Assembly (NCBI RefSeq): GCF_011758805.1
Contig: NZ_JAANOW010000001.1
Location: 2,790,001 to 2,854,000 of the forward strand
Source: Mycolicibacterium fluoranthenivorans
GTDB lineage: Bacteria > Actinomycetota > Actinomycetes > Mycobacteriales > Mycobacteriaceae
Direction of reading: 5' to 3'
Length of the DNA: 64,000 nucleotides
The first letter of the stretch is position 1. Every line of letters starts with the position of its first letter. This document shows, piece by piece, positions 44,406-56,453 of this stretch. A program made the position numbers and the translations under genes. The notes beneath the pieces are model-generated. The model saw only the letters and a program-made list of their open reading frames with translations, was not told the DNA's origin and searched no databases.

Positions 44406-46184
44406 GTGGCATCGACTTCGGCGCCGGTGCATCCTGCCCGCTATCTGGCGCTCTTTCTGGTCCTCCTGGTCGGCGTCTACCTTCTCGTCTTTCTCACCGG
44501 CGACAAGCAGGCCGATCCCAAGTTGGGCATCGACCTGCAGGGCGGCACCCGCGTCACCCTGACCGCGCGTACCCCGGACGGCTCCGAGCCGTCCCGGGAA
44601 TCCCTGATGCAGGCGCAGGAGATCATCAGCTCGCGGGTGAACGGCCTGGGGGTGTCGGGCTCTGAGGTCGTCATCGACGGCAACAACCTGGTGATCACCG
44701 TCCCGGGCAACGATGGCAGCGAGGCCCGCAACCTGGGGCAGACCGCGCGGCTCTACATCCGCCCGGTGATCCACGCCATCCCCGCGCAGGGCAAGGGACA
44801 GCAGCCGCCCCAGGGCGCTCCGGGTGCTCCGCCGGGAGCACCGCCCGGTATGCCGCCCGGTGGTGGCTTGCCGGCGTTGGCGCCGGCCGAGCCCGAGGCC
44901 CCGGTCACTGCGCCCGGCCAAGCGGGTACGCCGGCCCCGGCGGCCCCGGCGGCTCAGCCGCGCCCGTACCCGCAGGAACCCGCGCCGACGCCGGCGCCAC
45001 CCGCACCGGGCACCCCCGCACCGGGCGCACCGGCGGCACCGGGCGCACCGGCCCCCGCGCCACCGGGATCCAAAGCCGATCTGGCCCAACGTATCTCCGA
45101 TGAGAAGCAGCTGCGTCAGAGCACCGACCAGAGCATCCAGTTGCTGGCCCTGCAGTTTCAGGCCACCCGCTGCAACGACGAGGACGTGCTGGCGGGTAAC
45201 GACGATCCGAACCTGCCGCTGGTGACCTGCTCCTCGGACCACACCACGGTGTACCTGCTCGACAAGTCGATCATGAGCGGTGAGCAGATCGAGAGCGCCA
45301 GCTCGGGACTGGATCAGCAGCGCGGCGACTATGTGGTCGACGTCCAGTTCAAACCGGAGGGTGCCAAGATCTGGGCGGACTTCACCGCCGCCAACGTCGG
45401 CACCCAGACCGCGTTCACGCTCGACTCCCAGGTGGTCAGTGCCCCGGAGATCCAGGAGGCGATCCCCGGTGGGCGCACCCAGATCACCGGCCGCTTCACC
45501 CAGGACTCGGCTCGCGAGCTGGCCAACGTACTGAAATACGGCTCGCTGCCGCTGTCGTTCGAGTCCTCGGAGGCCGAAACCGTCTCCGCCACACTCGGTC
45601 TGACGTCACTGCGGGCCGGCCTCATCGCCGGCGCCGTGGGTATGGCGCTGGTCCTGGCGTACGCGTTGCTGTACTACCGGGTACTCGGTCTGCTGACGGC
45701 ACTGTCCCTGGTCGCCTCCGGCGCATTCGTGTTCGCGCTGCTGGTGCTCCTGGGCAGATATATCAACTACACCCTGGACCTGGCCGGTATCGCGGGTCTG
45801 ATCATCGGTATCGGCACCACCGCCGACTCGTTCGTGGTGTTCTTCGAACGCATCAAGGACGAGATCCGGGAGGGCCGCTCCTACCGGTCGGCGGTGCCGC
45901 GTGGTTGGGCCCGGGCCCGCAAGACGATCCTGTCGGGTAACGCAGTCACCTTCCTGGCCGCGGCCGTGCTCTACGTGCTGGCGGTCGGCCAGGTCAAGGG
46001 ATTCGCGTTCACCCTCGGCCTGACGACCATCCTGGACGTGCTCGTGGTCTTCCTGGTCACGTGGCCGTTGGTGTACCTGACGACCAAATCGGCGACGCTG
46101 TCCAAGCCCGCATTCAACGGTCTCGGCGCGGTGCAGCAGATCGCTCGCGAGCGGCGTGCCGCGCACACCACGGGACGGGGATGA
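44406..46184 (+). CDS. secD: Protein translocase subunit SecD
   Basis: A 592-residue proton-driven membrane component that assists Sec export. An N-terminal helix (12-30) is followed by the conserved [15 protein letters not shown] and a large extracytoplasmic region, then five helices including [20 protein letters not shown] and [20 protein letters not shown]. Residues about 127-222 are a low-complexity Pro/Ala/Gly insertion not found in short SecD proteins but known in mycobacteria. GTG 44406 has AAGGAG 11 nt upstream. The stop overlaps the secF ATG. Confidence 0.96.
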   Translation: MASTSAPVHPARYLALFLVLLVGVYLLVFLTGDKQADPKLGIDLQGGTRVTLTARTPDGSEPSRESLMQAQEIISSRVNGLGVSGSEVVIDGNNLVITVPGNDGSEARNLGQTARLYIRPVIHAIPAQGKGQQPPQGAPGAPPGAPPGMPPGGGLPALAPAEPEAPVTAPGQAGTPAPAAPAAQPRPYPQEPAPTPAPPAPGTPAPGAPAAPGAPAPAPPGSKADLAQRISDEKQLRQSTDQSIQLLALQFQATRCNDEDVLAGNDDPNLPLVTCSSDHTTVYLLDKSIMSGEQIESASSGLDQQRGDYVVDVQFKPEGAKIWADFTAANVGTQTAFTLDSQVVSAPEIQEAIPGGRTQITGRFTQDSARELANVLKYGSLPLSFESSEAETVSATLGLTSLRAGLIAGAVGMALVLAYALLYYRVLGLLTALSLVASGAFVFALLVLLGRYINYTLDLAGIAGLIIGIGTTADSFVVFFERIKDEIREGRSYRSAVPRGWARARKTILSGNAVTFLAAAVLYVLAVGQVKGFAFTLGLTTILDVLVVFLVTWPLVYLTTKSATLSKPAFNGLGAVQQIARERRAAHTTGRG

Positions 46185-47455
46185 CATCAGTGTCGACAGA
46201 ACAGAAGTCCGCCAAGCACAGCACTGACAGCACCGGCCTGGAAGACTCTGGCGCCGTCGAGGCACCGGCGCTGGATTCGGCCGAGTCGTCGAACCTGCCG
46301 CAGCACGGTTTCTTCGTCCGGCTCTACACCGGCACGGGTGCGTTCGAGGTCATCGGCAAGCGCAAGATGTGGTTCATCATCAGCGGTGCCATCGTGGCGG
46401 TGGCGATCGCCGCGATGCTGCTGCGCGGCTTCACCTTCGGTATCGACTTCGAGGGCGGCACCAAGGTGTCCATGCCCGTCGACGGGGTCAAGGCCCAGGC
46501 CACCGCGGAGCAGGTCGAGACGGTCTTCAGCAAGGCCCTCGGTACCGCACCGGAGTCGGTGGTGATCGTCGGCAACGGCGCCTCGGCCACGGTGCAGATC
46601 CGCACCGAGACGCTGAGCAATGCCGATACCGAGAAACTGCGGGTGGCACTGTTCGACGCGTTCGAGCCCAAGGGCTCGGACGGTAAGCCCAGCAAGCAGG
46701 CCATCAGCGACTCGGCGGTGTCCTCGACCTGGGGTGGCCAGATCACCAAGAAGGCGCTCATCGCGCTGGTGGTGTTCCTGGTGATCGTCTCGATCTACAT
46801 CACCGTGCGCTACGAGCGGTACATGGCCATCGCGGCGCTGGCGGCCATGTTCTTCGACATCATCGTGACCGCGGGGGTGTACGCGCTGGTCGGATTCGAG
46901 GTCACTCCCGCCACCGTCATCGGTCTGCTCACGATTCTCGGTTTCTCCATCTATGACACCGTCATCGTGTTCGACAAGGTGGAGGAGAACACCCACGGGT
47001 TCGAGCACACCACGCGGCGCACCTTCGCCGAACAGGCCAACCTCGCGGTGAACCAGACGTTCATGCGGTCGATCAACACCAGCCTCATCTCGCTGCTGCC
47101 GATCCTCGCGCTCATCGTGGTGGCGGTCTGGCTGCTCGGCGTCGGCACGCTCAAGGACCTCGCGCTGGTGCAGTTGGTCGGCATCATCGTGGGTACCTAC
47201 TCGTCCATCTACTTCGCGACCCCGCTGCTGGTCACGATGCGGGAGCGCACCGAGCTGGTGAGCGCACACACCAAACGGGTGCTGCGCCGGCGCACCGCGG
47301 CGGCCAAGGCCGGCGCGGTCACCGAGGGCGTGACCGCCACGGAGATCGAGGACTCCGTCGCGGCGGATGTCGTCACCACGCCGGCCCCGGACAAGCCGGT
47401 TCCCGGTGCGCGTCCGGTCCGGCCGAACCGACCGTCGGGCAAGCGGCGTCGCTAG
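46181..47455 (+). CDS. secF: Protein translocase subunit SecF
   Basis: A 424-residue partner of SecD with six helices, the [17 protein letters not shown] region, [20 protein letters not shown] and [20 protein letters not shown]. The N-terminal about 45 residues and the C-terminal about 75 residues are hydrophilic, the latter rich in Pro and Arg. ATG 46181 makes an ATGA overlap with secD; a GTG at 46190 is in frame. The stop shares a base with the lipoprotein gene start. Confidence 0.95.
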   Translation: MTSVSTEQKSAKHSTDSTGLEDSGAVEAPALDSAESSNLPQHGFFVRLYTGTGAFEVIGKRKMWFIISGAIVAVAIAAMLLRGFTFGIDFEGGTKVSMPVDGVKAQATAEQVETVFSKALGTAPESVVIVGNGASATVQIRTETLSNADTEKLRVALFDAFEPKGSDGKPSKQAISDSAVSSTWGGQITKKALIALVVFLVIVSIYITVRYERYMAIAALAAMFFDIIVTAGVYALVGFEVTPATVIGLLTILGFSIYDTVIVFDKVEENTHGFEHTTRRTFAEQANLAVNQTFMRSINTSLISLLPILALIVVAVWLLGVGTLKDLALVQLVGIIVGTYSSIYFATPLLVTMRERTELVSAHTKRVLRRRTAAAKAGAVTEGVTATEIEDSVAADVVTTPAPDKPVPGARPVRPNRPSGKRRR

Positions 47456-49107
47456 TGCGCGGACGGTCGATCGCACGGATCGGTGCGGCGGTTGCCGCGC
47501 TGATGCTGGTGGTCGGTACCTCGGTCGCCTGTTCGTCGGCCGATGACCACGTCATCGACTACGCCGTCGACGGCACGCTGATCACCTACAACACCAACAC
47601 GGTGGTGGGTGCCGCATCGGGCGGGCCGCAGGCGTTCGCGCGCGTGCAGACCGGATTCACCTACCGCGGCCCCGACGGCCAGATCATCGGTGACCGCGAC
47701 TACGGCAGTGTCGCGGTGGTCGGCCGCTCGCCGCTGATCCTGGATTACGAGATCAACGCCAACGCCGTGTATTCCGACGGCAAACCGATCACCTGCGACG
47801 ACATGGTGCTGGCCTGGGCCGCGCAGTCGGGGCGTAACCCGGGCTTCGACGCGGCCAGCACGGCCGGGTACCGCGATGTCGCCACCGTCGACTGCGCCCC
47901 GGGCGCGAAGAAGGCCAGGGTCACGTTCGCCCCGGACCGCGGCGTCGTGGACTACGGCCAACTGTTCGGGGCCACCTCGCTGATGCCGTCCCATGTGATC
48001 GCCGACGAGCTCGGCCTCGGCGACGGCGCGGTGACGACGGCCCTGCAGACCGGTGACGCCCCGGCCATCGACCGCATCGCCAAAGCCTGGAACACGCTGT
48101 GGAACCTCGGCCCCGATATCGACCTCAAGAAGTTCCCGTCCTCGGGTCCCTACAAGATCGCGTCGGTGGCCAAGGACGGCGCGGTGGTGCTGACCGCGAA
48201 CGACAAATGGTGGGGCGCCAAGCCCGTCGCCCAGCGGGTGACGGTGTGGCCCAGGGGAGCTGACATCCAGGACCGGGTGAACCGCGGCGCGTTCGACGTG
48301 GTGGACATCGCCGCCGGTTCGTCGGGCACGCTGAACCTGCCCGCGGGTTACACCCGTACCGACACCCCGTCGGCCGGGATCGAGCAGCTGATCTTCTCCG
48401 CGCAGGGTCCGCTGGCTGCGCCGCCGGCCCGGCGTGCGCTGGCCCTGTGCACCCCGCGCGACACCATCGCCCGCAACGCCGAGGTTCCGATCGCCAACGT
48501 GCGACTCAGCCCCACCGTCGACGACGCGCTGGCGGCTGCCGAAAGTGCCGGCGAGGCAGGGCAGTTCAGCGTGGCCAATCCGGACGCCGCCCGTGCGGCC
48601 CTGAACAATCAGCCGCTGACGGTCCGAATCGGTTACCAGACCCCCAATGCCCGGATCGCGGCGACGGTCGGGGCGATCGCGCAGTCATGCGCGCCGGCGG
48701 GGATCACCGTCACCGACGAGTCCGGTGACTCCGTCGGCCCGCAGAGCCTGCGCGACAACAGCATCGACGTGCTCATCGGCAGCACGGGCGGCGCGGTCGG
48801 CAGCGGATCCACGGGATCCTCCGCGCTGGACGCCTACGATCTGCGGTACGGCAACGGCAACAACCTGTCCGGGTATGCCAACGAGCGCATCGACGGCATC
48901 ATCGACGCGCTCGCGGTGACCGCGGACCCCAAGGAGCTGAGCAGGCTGCTCAGCGAGGCCGGACCGATCCTGTGGGGCGATATTCCGACCCTGCCGCTGT
49001 ACCGTCAGCAGCGCACCCTGCTCACCTCGAAGCGGGTGTCGGCGGTGCAGGCCAACCCGACCCGCTGGGGTGCGGGATGGAATATGGACCGATGGGTCTT
49101 GGAATAG
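47455..49107 (+). CDS. Substrate-binding lipoprotein of the peptide/nickel ABC family
   Basis: A 550-residue solute-binding protein (SBP family 5). Residues 1-25 form a lipoprotein signal, with lipobox VAC giving Cys26. Family segments are YSDGKPITCDDMVLAWAAQS, SSGPYKIASVAKDGAVVLTA and NDKWWGAKPVAQRVTVW. No permease or ATPase genes are adjacent, so it either serves a distant transporter or has a Sec-linked role. M. tuberculosis has an orthologue here (Rv2585c). The start is GTG 47455, overlapping the secF TAG. Confidence 0.9.
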   Translation: MRGRSIARIGAAVAALMLVVGTSVACSSADDHVIDYAVDGTLITYNTNTVVGAASGGPQAFARVQTGFTYRGPDGQIIGDRDYGSVAVVGRSPLILDYEINANAVYSDGKPITCDDMVLAWAAQSGRNPGFDAASTAGYRDVATVDCAPGAKKARVTFAPDRGVVDYGQLFGATSLMPSHVIADELGLGDGAVTTALQTGDAPAIDRIAKAWNTLWNLGPDIDLKKFPSSGPYKIASVAKDGAVVLTANDKWWGAKPVAQRVTVWPRGADIQDRVNRGAFDVVDIAAGSSGTLNLPAGYTRTDTPSAGIEQLIFSAQGPLAAPPARRALALCTPRDTIARNAEVPIANVRLSPTVDDALAAAESAGEAGQFSVANPDAARAALNNQPLTVRIGYQTPNARIAATVGAIAQSCAPAGITVTDESGDSVGPQSLRDNSIDVLIGSTGGAVGSGSTGSSALDAYDLRYGNGNNLSGYANERIDGIIDALAVTADPKELSRLLSEAGPILWGDIPTLPLYRQQRTLLTSKRVSAVQANPTRWGAGWNMDRWVLE

Positions 49108-49122
49108 TGAGCAGGTTGAGTC

Positions 49123-49647
49123 ATGTCTAGTGCCGCCGCCGTGATCGCCGAACTGACCCGCAACGTCGCCGATTTCCCGCAGCCGGGTGTCCAGTTCAAG
49201 GACCTCACCCCGGTGCTGGCCGACGCTCGCGGGCTGGCCATCGTCACCGACGCGCTGGCCGAGGCGGCAGACGGTGCCGATCTGATCGCCGGGATCGACG
49301 CCAGGGGATTCCTGCTGGGCGCGGCCGTCGCCCTGAAGCTGGGAACCGGGGTGCTGGCCGTGCGCAAGGGCGGCAAGCTGCCGCCGCCCGTGCACGCCGA
49401 GCGGTATGAGCTGGAGTACGGGTCGGCGACGCTGGAGATCCCGGCCGACGGTATCGACATGGTCGGCCGGCGCGTTCTGGTGATCGACGATGTGCTGGCC
49501 ACCGGAGGAACGCTGGCGGCGGCGGCCCGGCTGTTGGAACGCAGCGGTGCGCACGTCACCGGAGCGGCGGTGGTGCTCGAGCTGACGGCCCTGCCGGGGC
49601 GTGCGGCGGTGCATCCGTTGCGGGTCACCAGCCTGACCACGGTGTGA
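49123..49647 (+). CDS. apt: Adenine phosphoribosyltransferase
   Basis: A 174-residue purine-salvage enzyme making AMP from adenine and PRPP. The PRPP-binding motif [17 protein letters not shown] and the [16 protein letters not shown] entry are diagnostic, with [18 protein letters not shown] between them. It is followed 38 nt later by rel, the conserved mycobacterial order. The AMP/GMP pool it feeds connects to stringent-response nucleotide metabolism. Confidence 0.95.
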   Translation: MSSAAAVIAELTRNVADFPQPGVQFKDLTPVLADARGLAIVTDALAEAADGADLIAGIDARGFLLGAAVALKLGTGVLAVRKGGKLPPPVHAERYELEYGSATLEIPADGIDMVGRRVLVIDDVLATGGTLAAAARLLERSGAHVTGAAVVLELTALPGRAAVHPLRVTSLTTV

Positions 49648-49685
49648 ACGGCGTGGGGGATATCCTTTAATTTCAGGAGGTGATC

Positions 49686-52025
49686 ATGCCCGACGAACCC
49701 GTCACGGGGCAGGCCGTCGCGGTCCCGCCACAGCAGGGGGATACCGCCGCGCTGGACACCTCCAAGACCAGCGCCTCGCGCCGGGTGCGGGCCCGGCTGG
49801 CCCGCCGGATGACGGCGCAGCGCAGCCTGGTCAACCCGGTGCTGGAGCCGCTGGTCGCCGTGCACCGCGAGTTCCATCCGAAGGCCGATCTGGCGATTCT
49901 GCAGCGGGCCTACGATGTGGCCGAGGAGCGGCATGCCGATCAGCTGCGCCGCTCCGGTGACCCGTACATCACCCACCCGCTGGCGGTGGCGAACATCCTG
50001 GCCGAGCTGGGTATGGACACCACCACCCTGGTGGCCGCGCTGCTGCACGACACCGTCGAGGACACCGGCTACTCGCTGGAGGCGCTGACCACCGACTTCG
50101 GCAGCGAGGTGGGACATCTGGTCGACGGGGTGACCAAGCTGGACAAGGTGGCACTGGGCACCGCCGCCGAGGGCGAGACCATCCGCAAGATGATCATCGC
50201 CATGGCCCGGGATCCCCGGGTGCTGGTCATCAAGGTCGCCGACCGGCTGCACAACATGCGCACAATGCGCTTCCTGCCACCGGAGAAGCAGGCCCGCAAG
50301 GCCCGCGAGACGCTGGAAGTCATTGCCCCCCTTGCTCATCGACTGGGTATGGCGACGGTGAAGTGGGAGTTGGAGGATCTGTCCTTCGCGATCCTGCACC
50401 CGAAGCGCTACGAGGAGATCGTGCGCCTGGTGGCCGACCGGGCCCCGTCCCGGGACACGTACCTGGCCAAGGTACGGGCCGAGATCGGTACGGCGCTGTC
50501 CGCGATGAAGATCAGCGCGAAGGTGGAGGGCCGGCCCAAGCACTACTGGTCGATCTATCAGAAGATGATCGTCAAGGGCCGTGATTTCGACGATATCCAC
50601 GACCTGGTCGGCGTCCGCATCCTGTGTGACGACATGCGCGACTGTTACGCCGCGGTGGGCGTGGTGCATTCACTCTGGCAGCCGATGGCGGGCCGGTTCA
50701 AGGACTACATCGCGCAGCCGCGCTACGGCGTCTACCAGTCCCTGCACACCACGGTGGTCGGGCCGGAAGGCAAGCCGCTGGAGGTGCAGATCCGCACCAA
50801 CGAGATGCACAACACCGCCGAGTTCGGCATCGCCGCGCACTGGCGCTACAAGGAAGCCAAGGGTCGCAACGGTTTGCCCGCCGGTCACACGGCCAACGAG
50901 ATCGACGAGATGGCCTGGATGCGCCAGCTCCTGGACTGGCAGCGGGAAGCCGCCGACCCGGGGGAGTTCCTGGAGTCGCTGCGTTACGACCTTGCCGTGC
51001 AGGAGATCTTCGTGTTCACCCCGAAGGGTGACGTCGTCACGTTGCCCACCGGGTCGACGCCGGTCGACTTCGCGTACGCGGTGCACACCGAGGTCGGGCA
51101 CCGCTGTATCGGCGCGCGGGTCAACGGCCGACTGGTGGCGTTGGAGCGCAAGCTCGAAAACGGGGACCAGGTCGAGGTTTTCACGTCCAAGGCCACCACG
51201 GCCGGACCCTCGCGGGACTGGCAGACGTTCGTGGTGTCACCGCGGGCCAAGGCCAAGATCCGGCAGTGGTTCGCCAAGGAGCGTCGCGAGGAGGCGCTGG
51301 AGGCGGGCAAGGACGGGATCGCCCGTGAGGTGCGCCGCAGCGGACTTCCGTTGCAGCGCTTGCTCAATGCCGAGTCGATGTCGTCGCTGGCTCGGGAGCT
51401 GCACTACGCCGACGTCTCGGCGCTGTACACCGCCGTCGGTGAGGGGCACATCTCGGCGCGGCATGTGGTGCAGCGCCTGGTGGCCCAACTCGGTGGTGAT
51501 GAAGAGGCCGAGGACGAGATCGCCGAGCGCGCCACGCCGACCACCATGCAGGTGCGGCAACGCACCAGCGATGACGTCGGGGTGTCGGTGCCCGGGGCGG
51601 TCGGTGTCCTGACCAAGCTTGCGAAATGCTGCACCCCGGTGCCGGGTGACAACATCCTCGGCTTCGTCACCCGTGGTGGCGGGGTCAGCGTGCACCGCAC
51701 CGACTGCACCAACGCGACGTCGCTGCAACAGCAGTCCGAACGCATCATCGAGGTGCACTGGGCGCCGTCGCCGTCCTCGGTGTTCCTGGTGGCGATCCAG
51801 GTGGAGGCCCTGGACCGGCACCGGTTGCTGTCCGATGTCACCCGGGTGCTGGCCGACGAGAAGGTGAACATCCTGTCGGCGTCGGTGACGACGTCCAATG
51901 ACCGGGTGGCGATCAGCCGGTTCACCTTCGAGATGGGCGATCCCAAACATCTGGGCCACGTGCTCAACGTGGTGCGCAATGTCGAGGGTGTGTACGACGT
52001 CTACCGGGTGACTTCCGCGGCGTGA
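49686..52025 (+). CDS. rel: Bifunctional (p)ppGpp synthetase/hydrolase Rel
   Basis: A 779-residue RSH enzyme. The N-terminal HD hydrolase (His97, His121-Asp122 in LLHDTVEDT) is intact. The synthetase domain contains [20 protein letters not shown] and [20 protein letters not shown], then TGS ([20 protein letters not shown]), a Zn-finger-like [12 protein letters not shown] and a C-terminal ACT domain. Both activities are therefore expected. ATG 49686 was chosen because AGGAGG ends 5 nt before it; GTG 49680 is in frame but would lie within that site. Confidence 0.96.
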   Translation: MPDEPVTGQAVAVPPQQGDTAALDTSKTSASRRVRARLARRMTAQRSLVNPVLEPLVAVHREFHPKADLAILQRAYDVAEERHADQLRRSGDPYITHPLAVANILAELGMDTTTLVAALLHDTVEDTGYSLEALTTDFGSEVGHLVDGVTKLDKVALGTAAEGETIRKMIIAMARDPRVLVIKVADRLHNMRTMRFLPPEKQARKARETLEVIAPLAHRLGMATVKWELEDLSFAILHPKRYEEIVRLVADRAPSRDTYLAKVRAEIGTALSAMKISAKVEGRPKHYWSIYQKMIVKGRDFDDIHDLVGVRILCDDMRDCYAAVGVVHSLWQPMAGRFKDYIAQPRYGVYQSLHTTVVGPEGKPLEVQIRTNEMHNTAEFGIAAHWRYKEAKGRNGLPAGHTANEIDEMAWMRQLLDWQREAADPGEFLESLRYDLAVQEIFVFTPKGDVVTLPTGSTPVDFAYAVHTEVGHRCIGARVNGRLVALERKLENGDQVEVFTSKATTAGPSRDWQTFVVSPRAKAKIRQWFAKERREEALEAGKDGIAREVRRSGLPLQRLLNAESMSSLARELHYADVSALYTAVGEGHISARHVVQRLVAQLGGDEEAEDEIAERATPTTMQVRQRTSDDVGVSVPGAVGVLTKLAKCCTPVPGDNILGFVTRGGGVSVHRTDCTNATSLQQQSERIIEVHWAPSPSSVFLVAIQVEALDRHRLLSDVTRVLADEKVNILSASVTTSNDRVAISRFTFEMGDPKHLGHVLNVVRNVEGVYDVYRVTSAA

Positions 52026-52032
52026 GCCGCAG

Positions 52033-53235
52033 TCAGGCCTGAGCTGCCCGGCGGGTGGTCAGCGCGCCGACGCCCGCCGCGCCCAGACAGGCGAGCGCCA
52101 CCGCGCCGGCGAACCACGGGAACACCGCGTGCAACTGCCACTGCGTGGCCGCCCAGCCGGCGACGATGGTGGGCACCGCCATCGCGGTGTAGGCCAGCAG
52201 ATAGAACGCCGACATGGTCTCGCCGCGACGGTCGGCGGGCACCACCTCGGACAGGTGGCGCAGTGAACCCCCGAACCCGAGCCCGAAGGTGGCGCCCAAC
52301 AGCGCGGCCGCGGCGAAGACCAGCCACTGATTCCCGGTGGCGAGCACCGGAATGGTGATGACCAGCGCCACCGCCATCCCGATATCGCCGTAGATCGCGG
52401 CCCTGTGGGCCGGCACCCGGGCAGACCACAGCTGGGCCAACGCGGCCGCGAAAGCGGTGGTACCCACCACGACGCCGCCGAACACCACGTTGTGCACGTG
52501 GGTCTGCTGGGCGGCCAGGGAGGGATACAACGACAGCAGCACGCCGAGCACCGACCAGGAGGCGGCCGCGCCCAGCGCGGCGAACCAGAAGTCGCTGCGG
52601 ATGTGCGCGGGCACGGACGGGCGGGCGAGCCGGATCGGCCCACGAGTGCGGGCCAGGTGTGGTTCGCGCAGGGCGATCACCCCGATACCGACGAGGGCGA
52701 CGATCGCCGCCACCACCGCGTACGGCGTGCGCATGGGGTGCGGTGCGTATTGCGCGAGGATCGACGAGCCGACGATGGCGACGGTCATCCCGATGTTGAA
52801 CGCGACGCCGGACAACTGGCCCGAGCGCACCCGGTGGTGTGGTCGCAGATCCAGCAGCGCGGCGGCACCGGCGACCACGATGGAACCGACGGCGGCGCCG
52901 TGGATGACACGTGCAAGCAGGAGCATCGCCATGTTGTCGGCGATCAGGAACACGGCGAGCCCGACGATCATCGCCACCAGCGCGCCCAGCAGCACCGGTT
53001 TGCGTCCGATCGCATCGGAAATGCGGCCCGACACCAGCACCGCACCCAGTGCCGCCACCGCGTAGACGGCGAAGATGACCGTGGTGGCCAGCGGGGTGAG
53101 GTGCCAGACCTCTTCGTACATCCCGTACAACGGGGCGGGCACCCCGGACACGCCCAGCGCCACGCCGCTGAGTACCAGCAGCAGGGTGTAGGCACCCCGC
53201 TGCACTTCGACGGGTGTGGCCGCGTCCGCCGTCAC
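52033..53235 (-). CDS. Major facilitator superfamily transporter
   Basis: A 400-residue transporter with twelve hydrophobic helices. The MFS loop motif appears as VSGRISDAIGRKPVLLGALV between helices 2 and 3. Drug-efflux-type MFS proteins look like this, but the substrate cannot be assigned. GTG 53235 has GAGGAG 7 nt upstream. It is convergent with rel over 7 bp and divergent from a DUF4333 lipoprotein gene. Confidence 0.88.
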   Translation of the reverse strand: MTADAATPVEVQRGAYTLLLVLSGVALGVSGVPAPLYGMYEEVWHLTPLATTVIFAVYAVAALGAVLVSGRISDAIGRKPVLLGALVAMIVGLAVFLIADNMAMLLLARVIHGAAVGSIVVAGAAALLDLRPHHRVRSGQLSGVAFNIGMTVAIVGSSILAQYAPHPMRTPYAVVAAIVALVGIGVIALREPHLARTRGPIRLARPSVPAHIRSDFWFAALGAAASWSVLGVLLSLYPSLAAQQTHVHNVVFGGVVVGTTAFAAALAQLWSARVPAHRAAIYGDIGMAVALVITIPVLATGNQWLVFAAAALLGATFGLGFGGSLRHLSEVVPADRRGETMSAFYLLAYTAMAVPTIVAGWAATQWQLHAVFPWFAGAVALACLGAAGVGALTTRRAAQA

Positions 53236-53336
53236 GATGTCTCCTCGGGGTGGGGGTCGACACAAGTTTCTCGTGCAACACGCGTGCCGCCGGACTTCAT
53301 CTCAACCAGCCGGGTGACACGGATCTCACAGGCTGC

Positions 53337-53342
53337 GATACT
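53337..53342 (+). promoter_or_regulatory. -10-like box for leaderless DUF4333 gene
   Basis: GATACT, 6 nt before ATG 53349, differs from TANNNT only at the first base. There is no ribosome binding site upstream. Confidence 0.4.
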
Positions 53343-53348
53343 GCGACG

Positions 53349-53633
53349 ATGCGTGCAGCCATGGCCGTACTCCTTGCTTCGCTGGCCGTCCTGGCGGCCG
53401 GCTGTGGTTCCACCATCAAGCCCGAGGGCGCCGCCGAACAGGTCGTCAAGGTGGTCTCCAAGACCGGATTCAAGCCGACCGACGTGACGTGCCCGTCGGG
53501 GGTGAAGGCCGAGGTCGGCACCCAGTTCGACTGCCACTTCACCGGGCCGGACGGCAACTACACCGCGCATATGAAGATCACCAAGGTCAGCGGCGACGAT
53601 GTCGAGTTCTACATCCAGTCCAAGCGGGACTGA
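53349..53633 (+). CDS. DUF4333 lipoprotein
   Basis: A 94-residue exported lipoprotein. The signal ends with lipobox LAAGC, so the mature protein begins at Cys19. The mature part has a DUF4333-like fold (AAEQVVKVVSKTGFKPTDVT, then CPSGVKAEVGTQFDCHFTGP) with two cysteines 15 residues apart that could bond. The function is unknown. It is transcribed from its own leaderless promoter. Confidence 0.8.
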   Translation: MRAAMAVLLASLAVLAAGCGSTIKPEGAAEQVVKVVSKTGFKPTDVTCPSGVKAEVGTQFDCHFTGPDGNYTAHMKITKVSGDDVEFYIQSKRD

Positions 53634-53642
53634 GCCCGCGGC

Positions 53643-54464
53643 TCAGATGAGGTCGATGGCCTCGGCGATGGACGGCAGCACGAGGCCCGGCCGGAACGGG
53701 TAGCGGGTGATATCGGCCTCGGTGGTCGAGCCGGTGAGCACCAGGATGGTCTCCAGGCCCGCTTCGATACCGGCAACCACGTCGGTGTCCATCCGATCGC
53801 CGACCATGACGGTGGTCTCCGAATGGGCTGCGATGCGATTGAGTGCGCTGCGGAACATCATCGGGTTCGGTTTCCCGACGAAGTACGGTTCGCGTCCGGT
53901 GGCCTTGGTGATCATGGCCGCCACCGAACCGGTCGCCGGGAGCGGTCCCTGTGCCGAGGGGCCGGTCACATCCGGATTGGTGGCGATGAACCGGGCGCCG
54001 TCCCCGATCAGCCGGACCGCCTTGGTGATGGCCTCGAACGAATACGTCCGTGTCTCGCCGAGGACGACGAAATCGGGGTCGGTGTCGGTCAGGGTGTAGC
54101 CGACTTCGTGCAGCGCGGTGGTGAGGCCGGCTTCGCCGATGACATACGCCGACCCGCCGGCGAGCTGATCATCGAGGAAGGTGGCGGTGGCCAGCGCCGA
54201 GGTCCAGATCGACTCCTCGGGCACGGTCAGCCCCGACCGGCTCAGCCGCGCAGCCAGATCGCGGGGGGTGAAGATCGAATTGTTCGTGAGGACCAGGAAG
54301 GGACGTTCCTTCTCGGTCAGCCGCGCCAGGAACTCGGCGGCACCGGGAAGGGCGTGCTCTTCGCGCACCAGCACGCCGTCCATGTCGGTCAGCCAACACT
54401 GCGCCGGTGCGCGCATTCGTGCCGTGGAGTCCCCAACGCCGGCAACGGCAGCCGTGCTGCGCAT
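53643..54464 (-). CDS. HAD-IIA family phosphatase (NagD-like)
   Basis: A 273-residue HAD-superfamily hydrolase. The nucleophile motif is DMDGVLV (Asp27, Asp29), motif II is LTNNS, and motif IV is MVGDRMDTDV with GKPNPMMF before it, matching the C2-capped NagD/AraL group of sugar-phosphate phosphatases. The C-terminus is TRYPFRPGLVLPSIAEAI. ATG 54464 has an AGGAG site; an internal ATG (MRAPAQCW) would also preserve the fold. The substrate is not defined. Confidence 0.87.
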   Translation of the reverse strand: MRSTAAVAGVGDSTARMRAPAQCWLTDMDGVLVREEHALPGAAEFLARLTEKERPFLVLTNNSIFTPRDLAARLSRSGLTVPEESIWTSALATATFLDDQLAGGSAYVIGEAGLTTALHEVGYTLTDTDPDFVVLGETRTYSFEAITKAVRLIGDGARFIATNPDVTGPSAQGPLPATGSVAAMITKATGREPYFVGKPNPMMFRSALNRIAAHSETTVMVGDRMDTDVVAGIEAGLETILVLTGSTTEADITRYPFRPGLVLPSIAEAIDLI

Positions 54465-54546
54465 GAATTTCGTTCTCCTGGTTGATATTTCCCATGCCGC
54501 CAGTCGGCGGTACCGGTATCTTCACCCCAGCCTAGCCGTCGGTCGG

Positions 54547-55551
54547 CTACTGCACCCGCACCGTCGTGATGTTCACCGGATCGGCCGGCTTCCCGTCGTC
54601 ACCACCGCCGGCGACACCGCTCGCGGCAATCCGGTCGAGCACCGCCAGCCCGGGGGCCGCGATGGTGCCGAACGCGGTATAGGTCGGCGGCAATTCGGAG
54701 TCCTTGTAGACCAGGAAGAACTGGCTGCCGTTGGTGCCCGGCCCGGCATTGGCCATGGCCAGGGTGCCGCGCGGATAGACCACCGGAGTCTTGGCGGCCG
54801 GATCGGTCAGCCGGTACTGGTTGGTCGGGTACTCGTTGGGGAACTGGTAGCCGGGTCCGCCCTTGCCCGTTCCGGACGGGTCACCGCACTGCAGCACGCC
54901 GAGGTCTGCGCCGACGGTCAGCCGGTGGCAGGGCGTGCCGTTGAAATAGGCCTGCGCGGCCAGGCTGGCGAAGTTGTTGACCGTGCACGGCGCCTTGGCG
55001 TTGTCGAGCATCACCGGGATCACCCCGCGGTCGGTGGTGATGACCGCGTTCACCGTCGCCGGGGTGGTCGGCACCTTACCGACGCGGGGCGGGCGGACCG
55101 GCCGCACGGCAGCCTCGGTGGTGGCCGGGTATTGGCAGTTGGCGCCGAGGTTGACCGGCGGCTGGAACGGAGGGAGCGGCTGACCGGCGGCGGGGGCGGC
55201 GGTGATGGTCGGATTCCACTCGTACCGGTCGAGCCCGTTGCGGAAATCCTGGAGCAGCAGCCGGGTCACCACGATGGTGAAGATCAACACCAGCGTGCCG
55301 AGCACGGTCAGCACATACCCGATCACCAGGCCGGCGATCGCCATACCGCGGCCCTCTTCGCCGCTGCGCTTGATCTGCGACAGCGAGATGTGGCCGAACA
55401 CGATGCCCAGCGGCGCGATCAGGAACGCACAGATCAGCGAGGCGACCGCGAGGGCGTTGGTCGGCCGCGGCGGCGGATAGCCGGGCGGCGGTGGTGGCGG
55501 AGCGTACCCGTACGGCGGGGGATAGCCGCCGTACGGCGGGGGGACCGTCAC
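54547..55551 (-). CDS. Membrane-anchored cyclophilin-type peptidyl-prolyl isomerase 1
   Basis: A 334-residue protein with three parts: a Pro/Tyr/Gly-rich N-terminus (1-33), a two-helix DUF4190-like membrane segment (33-95, ASLICAFLIAPLGIVFGHIS) and a cyclophilin domain (about 165-330) with TPCHRLT, GDPSGTGKGGPGYQFPNEYP and GTNGSQFFLVY. Active-site residues are kept, so it probably folds exported proteins on the outer membrane face. GTG 55551 lies 4 nt after the stop of its paralogue. Confidence 0.88.
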   Translation of the reverse strand: MTVPPPYGGYPPPYGYAPPPPPPGYPPPRPTNALAVASLICAFLIAPLGIVFGHISLSQIKRSGEEGRGMAIAGLVIGYVLTVLGTLVLIFTIVVTRLLLQDFRNGLDRYEWNPTITAAPAAGQPLPPFQPPVNLGANCQYPATTEAAVRPVRPPRVGKVPTTPATVNAVITTDRGVIPVMLDNAKAPCTVNNFASLAAQAYFNGTPCHRLTVGADLGVLQCGDPSGTGKGGPGYQFPNEYPTNQYRLTDPAAKTPVVYPRGTLAMANAGPGTNGSQFFLVYKDSELPPTYTAFGTIAAPGLAVLDRIAASGVAGGGDDGKPADPVNITTVRVQ

Positions 55552-55555
55552 CGAC

Positions 55556-56425
<870 letters not shown>

Positions 56426-56453
56426 CGCCGCTGTCCTCCTACGTCAGGGTCAC

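Noticed and set aside
44783..45073. Frameshift or misassembly in secD because of repetitive sequence
   Set aside because: The frame stays open and both flanks match SecD; proline-rich insertions are known in mycobacterial SecD.
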